A stretch of DNA of 64,000 nucleotides from Pseudomonas sp. BMS12 (lineage in GTDB: Bacteria; Pseudomonadota; Gammaproteobacteria; Pseudomonadales; Pseudomonadaceae). Both the position numbers and the translations under genes were made by a program. The notes beneath the pieces are model-generated. The model saw only the letters and a program-made list of their open reading frames with translations, was not told the DNA's origin and ran no database searches. This document shows positions 52,632-61,234 of the stretch, one piece after another; position 1 is the stretch's first letter; the number at the start of each line of letters is the position of its first letter. The stretch covers positions 1 to 64,000 of the forward strand of contig NZ_LSOF01000002.1 in the NCBI RefSeq assembly GCF_001592875.1. Reading direction: 5' to 3'.

Positions 52632-53998
52632 GACGTCAGCTCAGTGCACTGTTGTGCCTGCCCTGGCTGGCCCTGGCCCAGGCCGAGGAGTCGGCCCAGG
52701 AGATCGTCGACAACGCACCGAGCCAGGAGACGGTGACCGACCTGGGCCGCTTCGAGTTCGCCCAGAAAGTCACCCTGCAGGGCGGCTACGGCCCCGACCA
52801 GGGCGTGCTCGGCAATGACCGCAAGGGCTTCTACGGCCTGCGTTACGAACCGACCCTGGCCTGGTATTCCGAGGAAGGCGCCTGGTCGCGCTGGCAGGGC
52901 TTCACCCGCGCCTGGCTCAACTACAACTCGGGCCAGGCCAGCACCCCGCTGCAGGACAACGACACGCAGCAGATCGAATACTTCAGCGCCGAGCTGCGCG
53001 AGTTCTACCTGCGCCGCAACCTGCTCGGCGACGACCCACGCTTTTCCCTGTCGCTCGGCCGTCAGCGCTTCGGCGACTACTTCGGCCTGTGGTGGGACGA
53101 CAGCCTGGAAGCCCTGCGCCTGGACTACGACGACAGCTTCGGCAGGGGCTTCGTCGCCGCCGCGCAGAAATTCCACAGCTACAACAGCGACATCAACGGC
53201 CTGGACGCCAGCCAGAAGGACATCGCCTACCTGATGGGTGAATACGCCTGGCGCTGGCAGGCCCAGCAGTGGTTCGGCCTGCGCCTGCAGCTGGAGGACG
53301 ACCACAGCGACAGCGATGAAGCCGACGACCCGCAGGACTTCGACGGCTATCGCGCCGGCCTGTTCGCCACCGGCGAGCAGCTGGACTGGGGCCTGCTCAG
53401 CGACTACCGCCTGGAACTGGCCATGCTCGACGGCGACAGCGACTTCAACGACGGCAGCCAGCAGAGCCGCAACGGCTGGGCGCTGCTCGGCGAGGTCGGC
53501 AAGCGCTTCGACGAGCTGCCCTGGCAGCCGCGCCTGGTGCTGCACGCCGGCCTGACCGACAAGCCGGACGAGGAAGGCGATGGCTTCTACCTCAACGACA
53601 TCCAGTCCGACCGCGTCGCCGACCCGCAGACCTACAGCACCGGCCTAGTCAGCGCCTTCATCGGCGTCGACCTGCGCAACCTGGCGTTCTACGGCATCGG
53701 CCTGGAAACCCAGCCGCGCCCGCGCCACCAGCTCGACCTGCGCCTGACCGACCTGCACCTGCGCGATGCCGACGGCGAGTTGCCGCTGCGGGTCGATGAA
53801 GACTCGCGCAGCGGCAGCCACAGCCTCGGCCAGAGCCTGGATCTCAACTACTTCTGGCGCATGTTCCCGCAGGCCTTCGAACAGCGCCAGGTGCAGGTCA
53901 ACGCCCTGCTTTCCACCAGCTATTTCCGTGCCGGCAGCGCAGTTCGCGGCCTGGACAATGACTTCCAGGTCGCCTTCGGCCTGGTGCTGCGCTACTGA
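52628..53998 (+). CDS. algE: AlgE-type outer-membrane polysaccharide export porin
   Basis: A 456-aa outer-membrane beta-barrel of the alginate-export family. It has a signal peptide (LPWLALA-QAEES) and strands with RYEPTLAWYSEEGAWSRWQG, EFYLRRNLLGDDPRFSLSLG and RQRFGDYFGLWWDD, ending in FQVAFGLVLRY with a terminal aromatic residue. In AlgE the pore is lined with Arg residues attracting polyuronate; Arg-rich strands are also seen here. ATG overlaps the algK stop (ATGA). In the canonical operon algG follows; here algI follows after 15 bases. Confidence 0.92.
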   Translation: MRRQLSALLCLPWLALAQAEESAQEIVDNAPSQETVTDLGRFEFAQKVTLQGGYGPDQGVLGNDRKGFYGLRYEPTLAWYSEEGAWSRWQGFTRAWLNYNSGQASTPLQDNDTQQIEYFSAELREFYLRRNLLGDDPRFSLSLGRQRFGDYFGLWWDDSLEALRLDYDDSFGRGFVAAAQKFHSYNSDINGLDASQKDIAYLMGEYAWRWQAQQWFGLRLQLEDDHSDSDEADDPQDFDGYRAGLFATGEQLDWGLLSDYRLELAMLDGDSDFNDGSQQSRNGWALLGEVGKRFDELPWQPRLVLHAGLTDKPDEEGDGFYLNDIQSDRVADPQTYSTGLVSAFIGVDLRNLAFYGIGLETQPRPRHQLDLRLTDLHLRDADGELPLRVDEDSRSGSHSLGQSLDLNYFWRMFPQAFEQRQVQVNALLSTSYFRAGSAVRGLDNDFQVAFGLVLRY

Positions 53999-54013
53999 CC
54001 GCGAGGTGTCGCC

Positions 54014-55441
54014 ATGGTCTTCACATCCAACCTGTTCCTGTTCCTCTTCCTGCCGGTGTTCCTGCTGGTGTACTACGCGGTCAAGGACAACTGGCGCTCA
54101 CACGTCATCGTGCTCGGCAGCTACGCCTTCTATGCCTGGTGGCGGCCGGACTTCCTGCTGTTGTTCGTCGGTATTTCCTACTGGAACTACTGGTTCGGCC
54201 TGCTGATCAAGCGGCGCCTGGATGCCGACGACAAACAGGGCGCCTTCCGCCTGCTGACCCTTGGGGTGATCGGCGACCTGGCCACGCTGGGCTACTTCAA
54301 GTACGCCAACTTCGGCGTCGAAGTGTTCAACGAGATCCTCGCGCCGCTGGGGGTGAACACCTTCACCCTGGAGCACATCATCCTGCCGCTGGGCATCTCC
54401 TTCTATGTGTTCCAGGCGATCAGCTACATCGTCGACATCTACCGCAAGGATGCCGAACCGACACGGCGCTTCGTCGACTTCGCCGCCTTCATCGCCCTGT
54501 TCCCGCAACTGATCGCCGGGCCGATCCTGCGCTACAGCCTGATCGACCAGCAGCTCAAGCAGCGCACCCACTCGCTGGAGCTGTTCAGCCTGGGCGCCAG
54601 CCGCTTCATGCTCGGTTTCGTCAAGAAGGTGCTGATCGCCGACTCGCTGGCGCCGATGGGCACGGTGATCCTCGGCGACGCCGAGCCGCAGATGCTCGAC
54701 GCCTGGTTCGGCATGTTCATCTGCCTGGTGCAGCTGTACTTCGACTTCTCCGGCTACAGCGACATGGCCATCGGCCTGGGCATGATGATGGGCTTCCGCT
54801 TCGCCGAGAACTTCAACCAGCCGCTGCTGTGTCAGAGCATGACCGAGTTCTGGCGACGCTGGCACCTGACCCTGGCGGACTTCCTGCGCGACTACATCTA
54901 CATGCCGCTGATCCGCTCCAAACGCATGGGCGCCGACGCCGCGCTGTTCTGCACCATGCTGCTGTCCGGCTTCTGGCATGGCGCGAGCTTCGCCTACATC
55001 GTCTTCGGCCTGTACTTCGCCGTGCTGATGCTGATCGAGCGGCGCATGAAGTGGGTGACCAAGGTCAACGGCCGCTACCGCTTCTGGCGCAATGTGCTGG
55101 CGTTGATGCTGGTGGTCGGGGTGATGCCCTTCTTCGCCACCGGCGACATCCAGCACGCGCTGAACATCCTCACCGGCATGGCCGGCCTGCGCGGCATCGG
55201 TTCGCTGGACGGCTACTTCCTCGCCACCTCGCAGATGACCGTGGCCTTCACCGCCGTGGCGCTGCTGTGGATGGCCCTGGCCGGGCGCATCAACGTGCGC
55301 TACTACGCCGGCGCCAAGCAGGGCTACTGGATGCAGCACGTCGGCGGCCTGAGCATGGCGCTGCTGTGGGCCGCGTTCGGCCTGTCGCTGACCCGCCTGG
55401 CCGCCAATTCCTTCTCTCCCTTCCTCTACTTCCAGTTCTAG
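54014..55441 (+). CDS. algI: AlgI-type MBOAT O-acyltransferase
   Basis: A 475-aa inner-membrane MBOAT protein that passes acetyl groups across the membrane for alginate acetylation. It begins MVFTSNLFLFLFLPVFLLVY and has FPQLIAGPILRY, FDFSGYSDMAIGLGMMMGFR and the active-site segment LSGFWHGASFAYIVFG with His322, the same position reported as catalytic in P. aeruginosa AlgI. The 15 bases up to and including its ATG (CGAGGTGTCGCCATG, 54002-54016) are identical to those before algG, suggesting a past rearrangement. It is followed 9 bases later by algJ. Confidence 0.95.
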   Translation: MVFTSNLFLFLFLPVFLLVYYAVKDNWRSHVIVLGSYAFYAWWRPDFLLLFVGISYWNYWFGLLIKRRLDADDKQGAFRLLTLGVIGDLATLGYFKYANFGVEVFNEILAPLGVNTFTLEHIILPLGISFYVFQAISYIVDIYRKDAEPTRRFVDFAAFIALFPQLIAGPILRYSLIDQQLKQRTHSLELFSLGASRFMLGFVKKVLIADSLAPMGTVILGDAEPQMLDAWFGMFICLVQLYFDFSGYSDMAIGLGMMMGFRFAENFNQPLLCQSMTEFWRRWHLTLADFLRDYIYMPLIRSKRMGADAALFCTMLLSGFWHGASFAYIVFGLYFAVLMLIERRMKWVTKVNGRYRFWRNVLALMLVVGVMPFFATGDIQHALNILTGMAGLRGIGSLDGYFLATSQMTVAFTAVALLWMALAGRINVRYYAGAKQGYWMQHVGGLSMALLWAAFGLSLTRLAANSFSPFLYFQF

Positions 55442-55450
55442 GAGCGCGCC

Positions 55451-56560
55451 ATGTTTCCGGTGATGACTTCCGCCCACAAGCTCAACGGCATCCTGTTCAT
55501 CGTCATGCTGACGGCCATGCTGGCCTACTCCACACCCAAGGTGCTGCAGTTCGCCAGCACCCAGGCACCGGCGCAGGCCGCCGAGCAGTTCATGAGCGGT
55601 CAGCTGCTGCGCCAGTTCGAGCGCTACTACGACAGCAACCTGTTCCTCCGCGCGCCATCCATCGAGATGTGGGCCAGCGCGCAGTACCTGCTGTTTCGCG
55701 AGGGCTCCAGTGGCGTGGTGCTGGGCAAGCAAGGCTGGCTGTTCACCAATGCCGAGTACCTGGTGCCCAACGCCTACGAGGACAACCTCGACAGCAACCT
55801 GGCGAAGATCGCCGAGGTCGAGCGCACCCTGCGTGCGCACAACAAGCGCCTGATCATGCTGCCGCTGCCGATGAAGGTGGATGTCTATGCCGAGTACTCG
55901 TCACGCCCGCTCGATGGCCGTGCCCTGGGCCTGTACGAGGACTTCGTCGCCGGCCTGCGTCGCGCCAGCATCGAAACCAGCCCGCTGCGCGACGCCTTCC
56001 TCGCACACAAGGATCAGCAGGCGCTGTTCCTGCGCACCGACACCCACTGGACGCCCGAAGGCGCGCGCCTGGCCGCCCAGGAACTGGCGCGCCAGCATCC
56101 CGAGCTGATCGGCAGCACCAGCTACACCTCGCATCCGGTGGCGGAAAAGAGCCTGCCGGGCGACCTCAGCAACTACCTGCTGTTCAACCGCAGCCTGGCG
56201 CCCGAGCGCTTCCGCCCCAGCCCGCTGCAGCTCTACGAAACCCTCAAGAGCGAGCAGCAGGTCAGCGACGGCGCGCTGTTCGGCGAGGCCAGCCAGCCGA
56301 TCATGCTGGTCGGCTCCAGCTACACCAAGATCGACGACTGGAACTTCCCCGGCTTTCTCAAGGAGTCGCTCCAGAGCGACCTGCAGACCACCGCGGTGGA
56401 GGCCAAGGGCCCCTATGCGGCGATGGAGCAATTCCTCGCCGGCGAGCGCCTCAAAGACCCGGATATCACCACGGTGATCTGGGAATTCCCGGTGCGCACC
56501 CTGCTCGCCGAGAAGCCCACCACCGGCGGCTGGCAGGTCGCCGCCAACCAATTCTTCTGA
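55451..56560 (+). CDS. algJ: AlgJ-type SGNH-like acetyltransferase
   Basis: A 369-aa protein with an N-terminal membrane anchor (about 10-30) and a periplasmic AlgX/AlgJ SGNH-like domain. The catalytic residues are present: D197-x-H199 in RTDTHWTPEG and Ser in VGSSYTK (S289/S290). Its P. aeruginosa homologue has acetylesterase activity and works with AlgI and AlgF. It starts 9 bases after algI with TAGGAGCGCGCC. It is part of the contiguous block algI-algJ-algF, as in the canonical operon, but moved upstream of algX-algL. Confidence 0.92.
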   Translation: MFPVMTSAHKLNGILFIVMLTAMLAYSTPKVLQFASTQAPAQAAEQFMSGQLLRQFERYYDSNLFLRAPSIEMWASAQYLLFREGSSGVVLGKQGWLFTNAEYLVPNAYEDNLDSNLAKIAEVERTLRAHNKRLIMLPLPMKVDVYAEYSSRPLDGRALGLYEDFVAGLRRASIETSPLRDAFLAHKDQQALFLRTDTHWTPEGARLAAQELARQHPELIGSTSYTSHPVAEKSLPGDLSNYLLFNRSLAPERFRPSPLQLYETLKSEQQVSDGALFGEASQPIMLVGSSYTKIDDWNFPGFLKESLQSDLQTTAVEAKGPYAAMEQFLAGERLKDPDITTVIWEFPVRTLLAEKPTTGGWQVAANQFF

Positions 56561-56573
56561 TCGGAGACTGACC

Positions 56574-57215
56574 ATGAACAACCTCAGCCAACGCCTGCTC
56601 CTGGCCCTGTGCCTCACCGTTCCCGTGCTGGCCCATGCCCAGGATGGCAATGCCGCCCTCTACGACGCCGTGGCCCCGGCCGGTTCGGCCTTCGTGCGCA
56701 TGCTCAACCTGACCGGCAGCGGTAGCGAACTGATGGTCAGCGGCAAGAGCGCGGCGCAGAAGATCGGCGCCGGCCAGCTCGGCAACTACCAGTTCGTCGC
56801 CCCCGGCGCGCACAAGCTGAGCGCCGGTAGCACCAGCCTGCAGACCGAACTGAAGGCCAACAGCGCCACCACCCTGGTCTTCGACGGCCAGCAGTTGAAG
56901 CCCATCGCCGACACCTACAGCGAAGACAGCAAGAAGGCGCTGATCGCCTTCTACAACCTCACCGACAAGCCGCTGTCGCTGAAGACCCTGGATGGCAAGC
57001 ACGCGGTGGTCGAGAGCGTGCCCAGCGGGCAGAGCGGCTCGCGCCCGGTCAACGAGATCAAGATCGGTTTCGCCGCCTATGCCGGCGAGCAGAACCTGGC
57101 CAAGTTCGACGAGCTGTTCCTGAAGAAGGGCCGCTCCTACAGCTATCTGGTGATCCCCGATGGCGCCGGGGTCCGCACCATCGCCTCGATGAACGGCCTA
57201 GACAGCATCAAGTAG
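56574..57215 (+). CDS. algF: AlgF-type periplasmic acetylation protein
   Basis: A 213-aa exported protein (signal cleavage near AHA-QDGN). AlgF joins AlgI and AlgJ in acetylating polymannuronate, probably as an adaptor. Recognisable parts are YDAVAPAGSAFVRMLNLTGS, AAQKIGAGQLGNYQFVAPG and the C-terminal KKGRSYSYLVIPDGAGVRTI. It lies 13 bases after algJ and 8 bases before algX. Its family restricts it to alginate-type clusters, which supports the identity of this locus. Confidence 0.92.
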   Translation: MNNLSQRLLLALCLTVPVLAHAQDGNAALYDAVAPAGSAFVRMLNLTGSGSELMVSGKSAAQKIGAGQLGNYQFVAPGAHKLSAGSTSLQTELKANSATTLVFDGQQLKPIADTYSEDSKKALIAFYNLTDKPLSLKTLDGKHAVVESVPSGQSGSRPVNEIKIGFAAYAGEQNLAKFDELFLKKGRSYSYLVIPDGAGVRTIASMNGLDSIK

Positions 57216-57223
57216 GTAAGCCC

Positions 57224-58609
57224 ATGAACATGCCGCGCCCGCTCCTCGTCGCCCTGCTGTTGTTTCTCGCGCCTGCCGCCCAGGCTGCCGAACAGCAGTG
57301 CGAGCTCGATTGCCTGCTGTGCTCCGGCCTGGCCGAGCCGAGCCATTACAGCGAAGGCATCATGAAGTCGATGAAGTACATCGCCCCGGGCGACGACACC
57401 TGGCTGTTTCGTTCCGAAGTGGACCTGAGTAACGACTTCGGCATCCCGCCCGACATGCGCGGCGAGTTCAAGCGGCTGATGGATGCCTTCCACGCCAAGG
57501 GCACCCAGGTGGTGATCGCCGTGCAGCCGACGCGCGGCATCATGCACCGCGACAAGGTGCGGGCAGATGCGGCCTATGGCTTCGACTTCAGCAAGGCGCG
57601 GCGCAACCTGGCCGCCTTCCTCGGCCAGCTGCGCGCCGGTGGCGCCGTGGTGCCGGACATCCTGCCGCTGGTCGACCACCCACCGCAGCAGGACTACTTC
57701 TTCCGCCGTGACCACCACTGGACGCCCACCGGCGCGCAGGTCACGGCCAAGGTGGTGGCCGACAGCATCCAGCAACAGCCCTTCTACGCCGAACTGACGA
57801 AGAAGAGCTACCGCACCGAGCCAGGCGTGATGCTGCCCAAGGACGGCACCATGAGCCGGGCCCTGAAGAAGATCTGTGGCAACAACTACGGTTTCCAGTA
57901 CGCCCGCGGCTTCCAGACCGTGCCGGCAGGCGACGACCTCGGCGCACTGTTCGACGAAGAAAGCGAGCAGGAAGTGGTACTGGTCGGCACCAGCAACTCG
58001 GCCAGCCGCGACGACGACACCAAGAACTACAACTTCGACGGCTACCTCAAGGAATACCTCAGCGTCGACATCCTCAATGTCGCCCTGCCCGGCGCAGGCC
58101 AGGAAGGCGCGCTGCTCAACTACCTGCAGTCGGCCGACTATTCGCCGGATGCGCCACCGAAGATGATCATCTGGGAGCTACCGGCCAGCTTCCACCTGGA
58201 GGACCCGCTGCTCTATCGACAACTGCAGCCGGCGATTCGCGGTGGCTGCGCCAAGGCCCAGGTGCTCGGCAAACGCAGCGGCGAGCTGCCGGTCCTGCAA
58301 CCCGGCCAGCGCCGCGAGCTGTTCAGCAATGCCGGCAGCAGTCGCCTGGATCTGCGCGGCAAGCCCGGCTTCATCGACCTCAAGCTGGGCGACAAGAACC
58401 TCAAGGACTTCTACCTGATCGTTTATTACGACAACGGCCAGCGCGACAAGGTGTGGTATCGCCGCGAAGCCATCGTCGAGGGTGGCCAGTATTACCTGGA
58501 GCTGAGCCGCGACCCGGTATTTCGCGACGCCAATCTGATCTCGGTGTTCTTCGAGCCCAGCGAGCCGCTGGAACATCCCAGCAGCGTGGAGCTGCAACTA
58601 TGCCTGTGA
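57224..58609 (+). CDS. algX: AlgX-type alginate O-acetyltransferase
   Basis: A 461-aa periplasmic protein with signal peptide (LAPAAQA-AEQQC). The SGNH-like domain has D163-x-H165 (RRDHHWTPTG) and Ser257 (VGTSNSASRD), the triad reported for AlgX, followed by a carbohydrate-binding module (about 350-461; NLKDFYLIVYYDNGQRDKV). AlgX transfers acetyl groups to mannuronate residues and is needed for export. The conserved cysteines CELDCLLC at the N-terminus are typical. Its last 10 bases overlap the algL start. In canonical operons it precedes algL, as here. Confidence 0.94.
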   Translation: MNMPRPLLVALLLFLAPAAQAAEQQCELDCLLCSGLAEPSHYSEGIMKSMKYIAPGDDTWLFRSEVDLSNDFGIPPDMRGEFKRLMDAFHAKGTQVVIAVQPTRGIMHRDKVRADAAYGFDFSKARRNLAAFLGQLRAGGAVVPDILPLVDHPPQQDYFFRRDHHWTPTGAQVTAKVVADSIQQQPFYAELTKKSYRTEPGVMLPKDGTMSRALKKICGNNYGFQYARGFQTVPAGDDLGALFDEESEQEVVLVGTSNSASRDDDTKNYNFDGYLKEYLSVDILNVALPGAGQEGALLNYLQSADYSPDAPPKMIIWELPASFHLEDPLLYRQLQPAIRGGCAKAQVLGKRSGELPVLQPGQRRELFSNAGSSRLDLRGKPGFIDLKLGDKNLKDFYLIVYYDNGQRDKVWYRREAIVEGGQYYLELSRDPVFRDANLISVFFEPSEPLEHPSSVELQLCL

Positions 58610-59697
58610 AACCGCTGGCCGCCCTGCTGCTGACCCTGGCCGGCAGCGCCCAGGCCCAGTCGATCTGGGCGCCGCAGCCGACGGCACTGAGCAGCCAGGT
58701 CGGCGACTATCGCCAGCTGGAGTGCCCGAAGAAAGTCGCCGAGCCCTACACCGGGCCGCTGCAGATCGATAGCAAGTACGACCAGAGTGACGCCAGCCGC
58801 TCGACCCTGAGCAACAAGGTGTCGGCGCGCTCCAAGGAAACCCATGCGCGCATCGCCGAGTTCAGTCAGCGCCTGGCCCAGTTCGCCGATTACTACCTGC
58901 AGGCGAAGAACGCCAAGCAGGCCGGCACCGCACTGGCCTGCATCGACCAGTGGCTGCAGGCCTGGGCCGAAGCCGGTGCCCTGGAGAGCCGCGACACCAG
59001 CAAGACCGGCATGGCCGCGCGCAAGTGGACGCTGGCGGCCATCGCCTCGACGCTGCTCAAGACCCAGGCCGTCAGCGGCGGCCAGCCGCAGCTGTCGAGT
59101 GCACAGAAGCAGTGGCTGCAACGCCTGGCCGAACTGATGATGGCCGACTACGCGCCGCGCCTCGCACCCGACTTCGCCTATTTCAACAACCATGACTACT
59201 GGGCCGGCTGGGCCATGGCCGCCACCGGCATGCTGCTCGGTCGCGACGATTACATCGCCTGGGGCGAGCGCAACTTCCGCCGCGCCCTGGGGCAGATCAG
59301 CGTCTCGCCCCATGGCGACTACGCCTACCTGCCCAACGAGCTGGGCCGGGGGCGCCTGGCGGCCAACTACACCCATTACGCCCTGGTTCCGCTGATGCTG
59401 CTGGCTGAGTCATCACGCCTGAACGGCCCCGGCCTGAGCACCGCAGACCAGCAGAAACTGCAGCAACTGGCCAACTTCGCCGCCCTCAGCGTGCTGGACG
59501 AGCGCGCGCTGAGCGAGCTGCGCGGCCAGCCGCAATATCCGGTGCCGCCGTACAAGATGGTCTGGCTGCTGCCGTTTCTCAGCCAGTACCCGCAACACAA
59601 GCAAGCCCGCCACCTGTACACCAACGTCGGTGTCGCCGCCGATGGCTACAGCCAACTCGGTGGTCGCCTCGCGCCGCTGTATCCCGATGTTCACTGA
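58600..59697 (+). CDS. algL: AlgL-type mannuronate lyase
   Basis: A 365-aa periplasmic polysaccharide lyase of family PL5 that clears misdirected polymer by beta-elimination, preferring polymannuronate. It has a signal peptide (TLAGSAQA-QS), the PL5 (alpha/alpha) toroid segments RKWTLAAIASTLLKTQ, and the catalytic FNNHDYWAGWA (H198 with adjacent Asn) plus NYTHYALVPL with the conserved Tyr. All expected active-site residues look intact, so the polymer is probably rich in mannuronate. ATG 58600 overlaps the algX end by 10 bases. Confidence 0.94.
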   Translation: MPVKPLAALLLTLAGSAQAQSIWAPQPTALSSQVGDYRQLECPKKVAEPYTGPLQIDSKYDQSDASRSTLSNKVSARSKETHARIAEFSQRLAQFADYYLQAKNAKQAGTALACIDQWLQAWAEAGALESRDTSKTGMAARKWTLAAIASTLLKTQAVSGGQPQLSSAQKQWLQRLAELMMADYAPRLAPDFAYFNNHDYWAGWAMAATGMLLGRDDYIAWGERNFRRALGQISVSPHGDYAYLPNELGRGRLAANYTHYALVPLMLLAESSRLNGPGLSTADQQKLQQLANFAALSVLDERALSELRGQPQYPVPPYKMVWLLPFLSQYPQHKQARHLYTNVGVAADGYSQLGGRLAPLYPDVH

Positions 59698-59713
59698 ATC
59701 ACGAGGTGTCGCC

Positions 59714-61222
59714 ATGCTCCCGCTCGCCATCCTGCGCCGCTGCATCGCGCCGCTCCTGCTGGCCAGCAGTGCCGCCACGGCCCAGCAAGGCCTCTACCAC
59801 CATCACCTGGAGGCACTCAGCAGCCACCCGCAGCAGGCGCGCATCGCCGAACTGCTGGCGGCGCCAGCCCAGGGCCTGGACCCCGCCCTGTTCAGCGTCA
59901 CGCCGCCCGGCGGCCGCGCCAGTGTCGGCCTGTCCAACCTGTTCTCGGCCCAGGCCGGCAGCTGGCCGTTCGAGCCCTTCGCCAGCAGCGGCCTGTTCCG
60001 CGTGATCGCCGATTATCAGGCGCACCACCCGCAGGCGCTGCTGCTGGACAACGGCAGCCTGAGCCTGGCCGAACTGGCCCAGCGGGTGAACGACCCGCGC
60101 GTACTGCAACGGCACAAGGACGGCTACCTGCTGAGCTATCCCCTGCTGATCGGCCCGCAAGGAGCGCTGCGGGTGGAGAACGAACAGCTGTACCTGAACA
60201 GTCGCGCCGGCGCCGCCGTGATCAACCGCGGCCTGCTGATCCTGCGCCAGGCCAAGGTGCAAAGCTGGAGCGGCGAACAAGCGCAGCTCTCGGCACAGAG
60301 CTTCCGCCCCTTCATCATGGCCTGGGCCGGCAGCACCACCCTGATCGAAGGCTCCGAGCTCAGCCGCCTCGGCTACAACGCCCACCTGGCCCGCGGCCTG
60401 ACCAGCCTGCGCAGCCAGCAGCAGGCGGCTGCCACACCAGCCGCACGGGTGCTGATTCGCGCCAGCCAGTTCCACGAGATGTCCAGCGGCGCCGAACTGC
60501 ACGACGCCCAGGCGCTGATCGAAGACTCCAGCTTTCACGACCTGCAGCAGTACGGCCTGGACTTCTCCGCCAGCCTGGTCAGCGTACGCGGCAATCGCAT
60601 CAGCGGCGTGCGCAACCACAGCGCCATCCGCCTGCGCAACGGCAGCAGTGGCCTGATCAGCCGCAACCTGCTCAGCGATATCGGCAAGTCGGCCATCGAG
60701 GCCCAGCTGCAGCAAGGCGCTCTGGCCCTGCAAGGCAACCTGATCGGCGGCACCGGCGCCAGCGCCATCGCCCTGCTGGGCGACCCGCAACACCCAGTGG
60801 ATGGCCTGCTGCTGGCCGGCAACCTGATTGCCAACAGCGGCGGCAGCGGCATCGAGGGCCAGCACATTCGCCGCGCGCTGATCCTCGACAACCGCATCAG
60901 CAGCACACCGGAATACGCCATCCGCATCATCAACCAGCCAGCAGTGGGCGGCAGCGAGATCAGCCTGCTCGATAACCGCCTGTCGGCAATCGGCAAGTCC
61001 ATGATCAACCTGCAGGGCGTCGCCAGCCTGCTGCTGGGCAACAACAGCTACCAGGGCATGGCCGGCCTGCAGCAGGTGTTCGATGGCGACCTGCTGGCGG
61101 TGCAGAGCCTGCTACTGGAAACCACCCTCAAGCATGGCTGCGTGGCCCACCTGCAGGTGCTCGCTGCCAGCCAGGCCGGGCCGCCGCCGCTGACGGCGCC
61201 GCGCTGTGGACAGAGCATCTAG
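59714..61222 (+). CDS. algG: AlgG-like right-handed beta-helix protein with a degenerate epimerase site
   Basis: A 502-aa periplasmic protein, about 40 aa shorter than P. aeruginosa AlgG, with signal peptide (SSAATA-QQGLY) and NosD/CASH-type beta-helix coils (LILRQAKVQSWSG; ASQFHEMSSGAELHDAQAL; LDNRISSTPEYAIRI). In AlgG and AlgE epimerases the active site reads YGxDPHD; the aligned position here is YGLDFSA (Y280-A286), so the Pro, His and last Asp are gone. AlgG also has a structural role in protecting the polymer, and that role may be all that is left. It is last in the operon, not after algE as usual, and its 15-base leader duplicates that of algI. Confidence 0.85.
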   Translation: MLPLAILRRCIAPLLLASSAATAQQGLYHHHLEALSSHPQQARIAELLAAPAQGLDPALFSVTPPGGRASVGLSNLFSAQAGSWPFEPFASSGLFRVIADYQAHHPQALLLDNGSLSLAELAQRVNDPRVLQRHKDGYLLSYPLLIGPQGALRVENEQLYLNSRAGAAVINRGLLILRQAKVQSWSGEQAQLSAQSFRPFIMAWAGSTTLIEGSELSRLGYNAHLARGLTSLRSQQQAAATPAARVLIRASQFHEMSSGAELHDAQALIEDSSFHDLQQYGLDFSASLVSVRGNRISGVRNHSAIRLRNGSSGLISRNLLSDIGKSAIEAQLQQGALALQGNLIGGTGASAIALLGDPQHPVDGLLLAGNLIANSGGSGIEGQHIRRALILDNRISSTPEYAIRIINQPAVGGSEISLLDNRLSAIGKSMINLQGVASLLLGNNSYQGMAGLQQVFDGDLLAVQSLLLETTLKHGCVAHLQVLAASQAGPPPLTAPRCGQSI

Positions 61223-61234
61223 CGGCCGGCCGGA

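Noticed and set aside
59714-61222. The last alg gene as a fully active epimerase
   Set aside because: The DPHD motif is absent at the aligned position; named AlgG only by fold and context.
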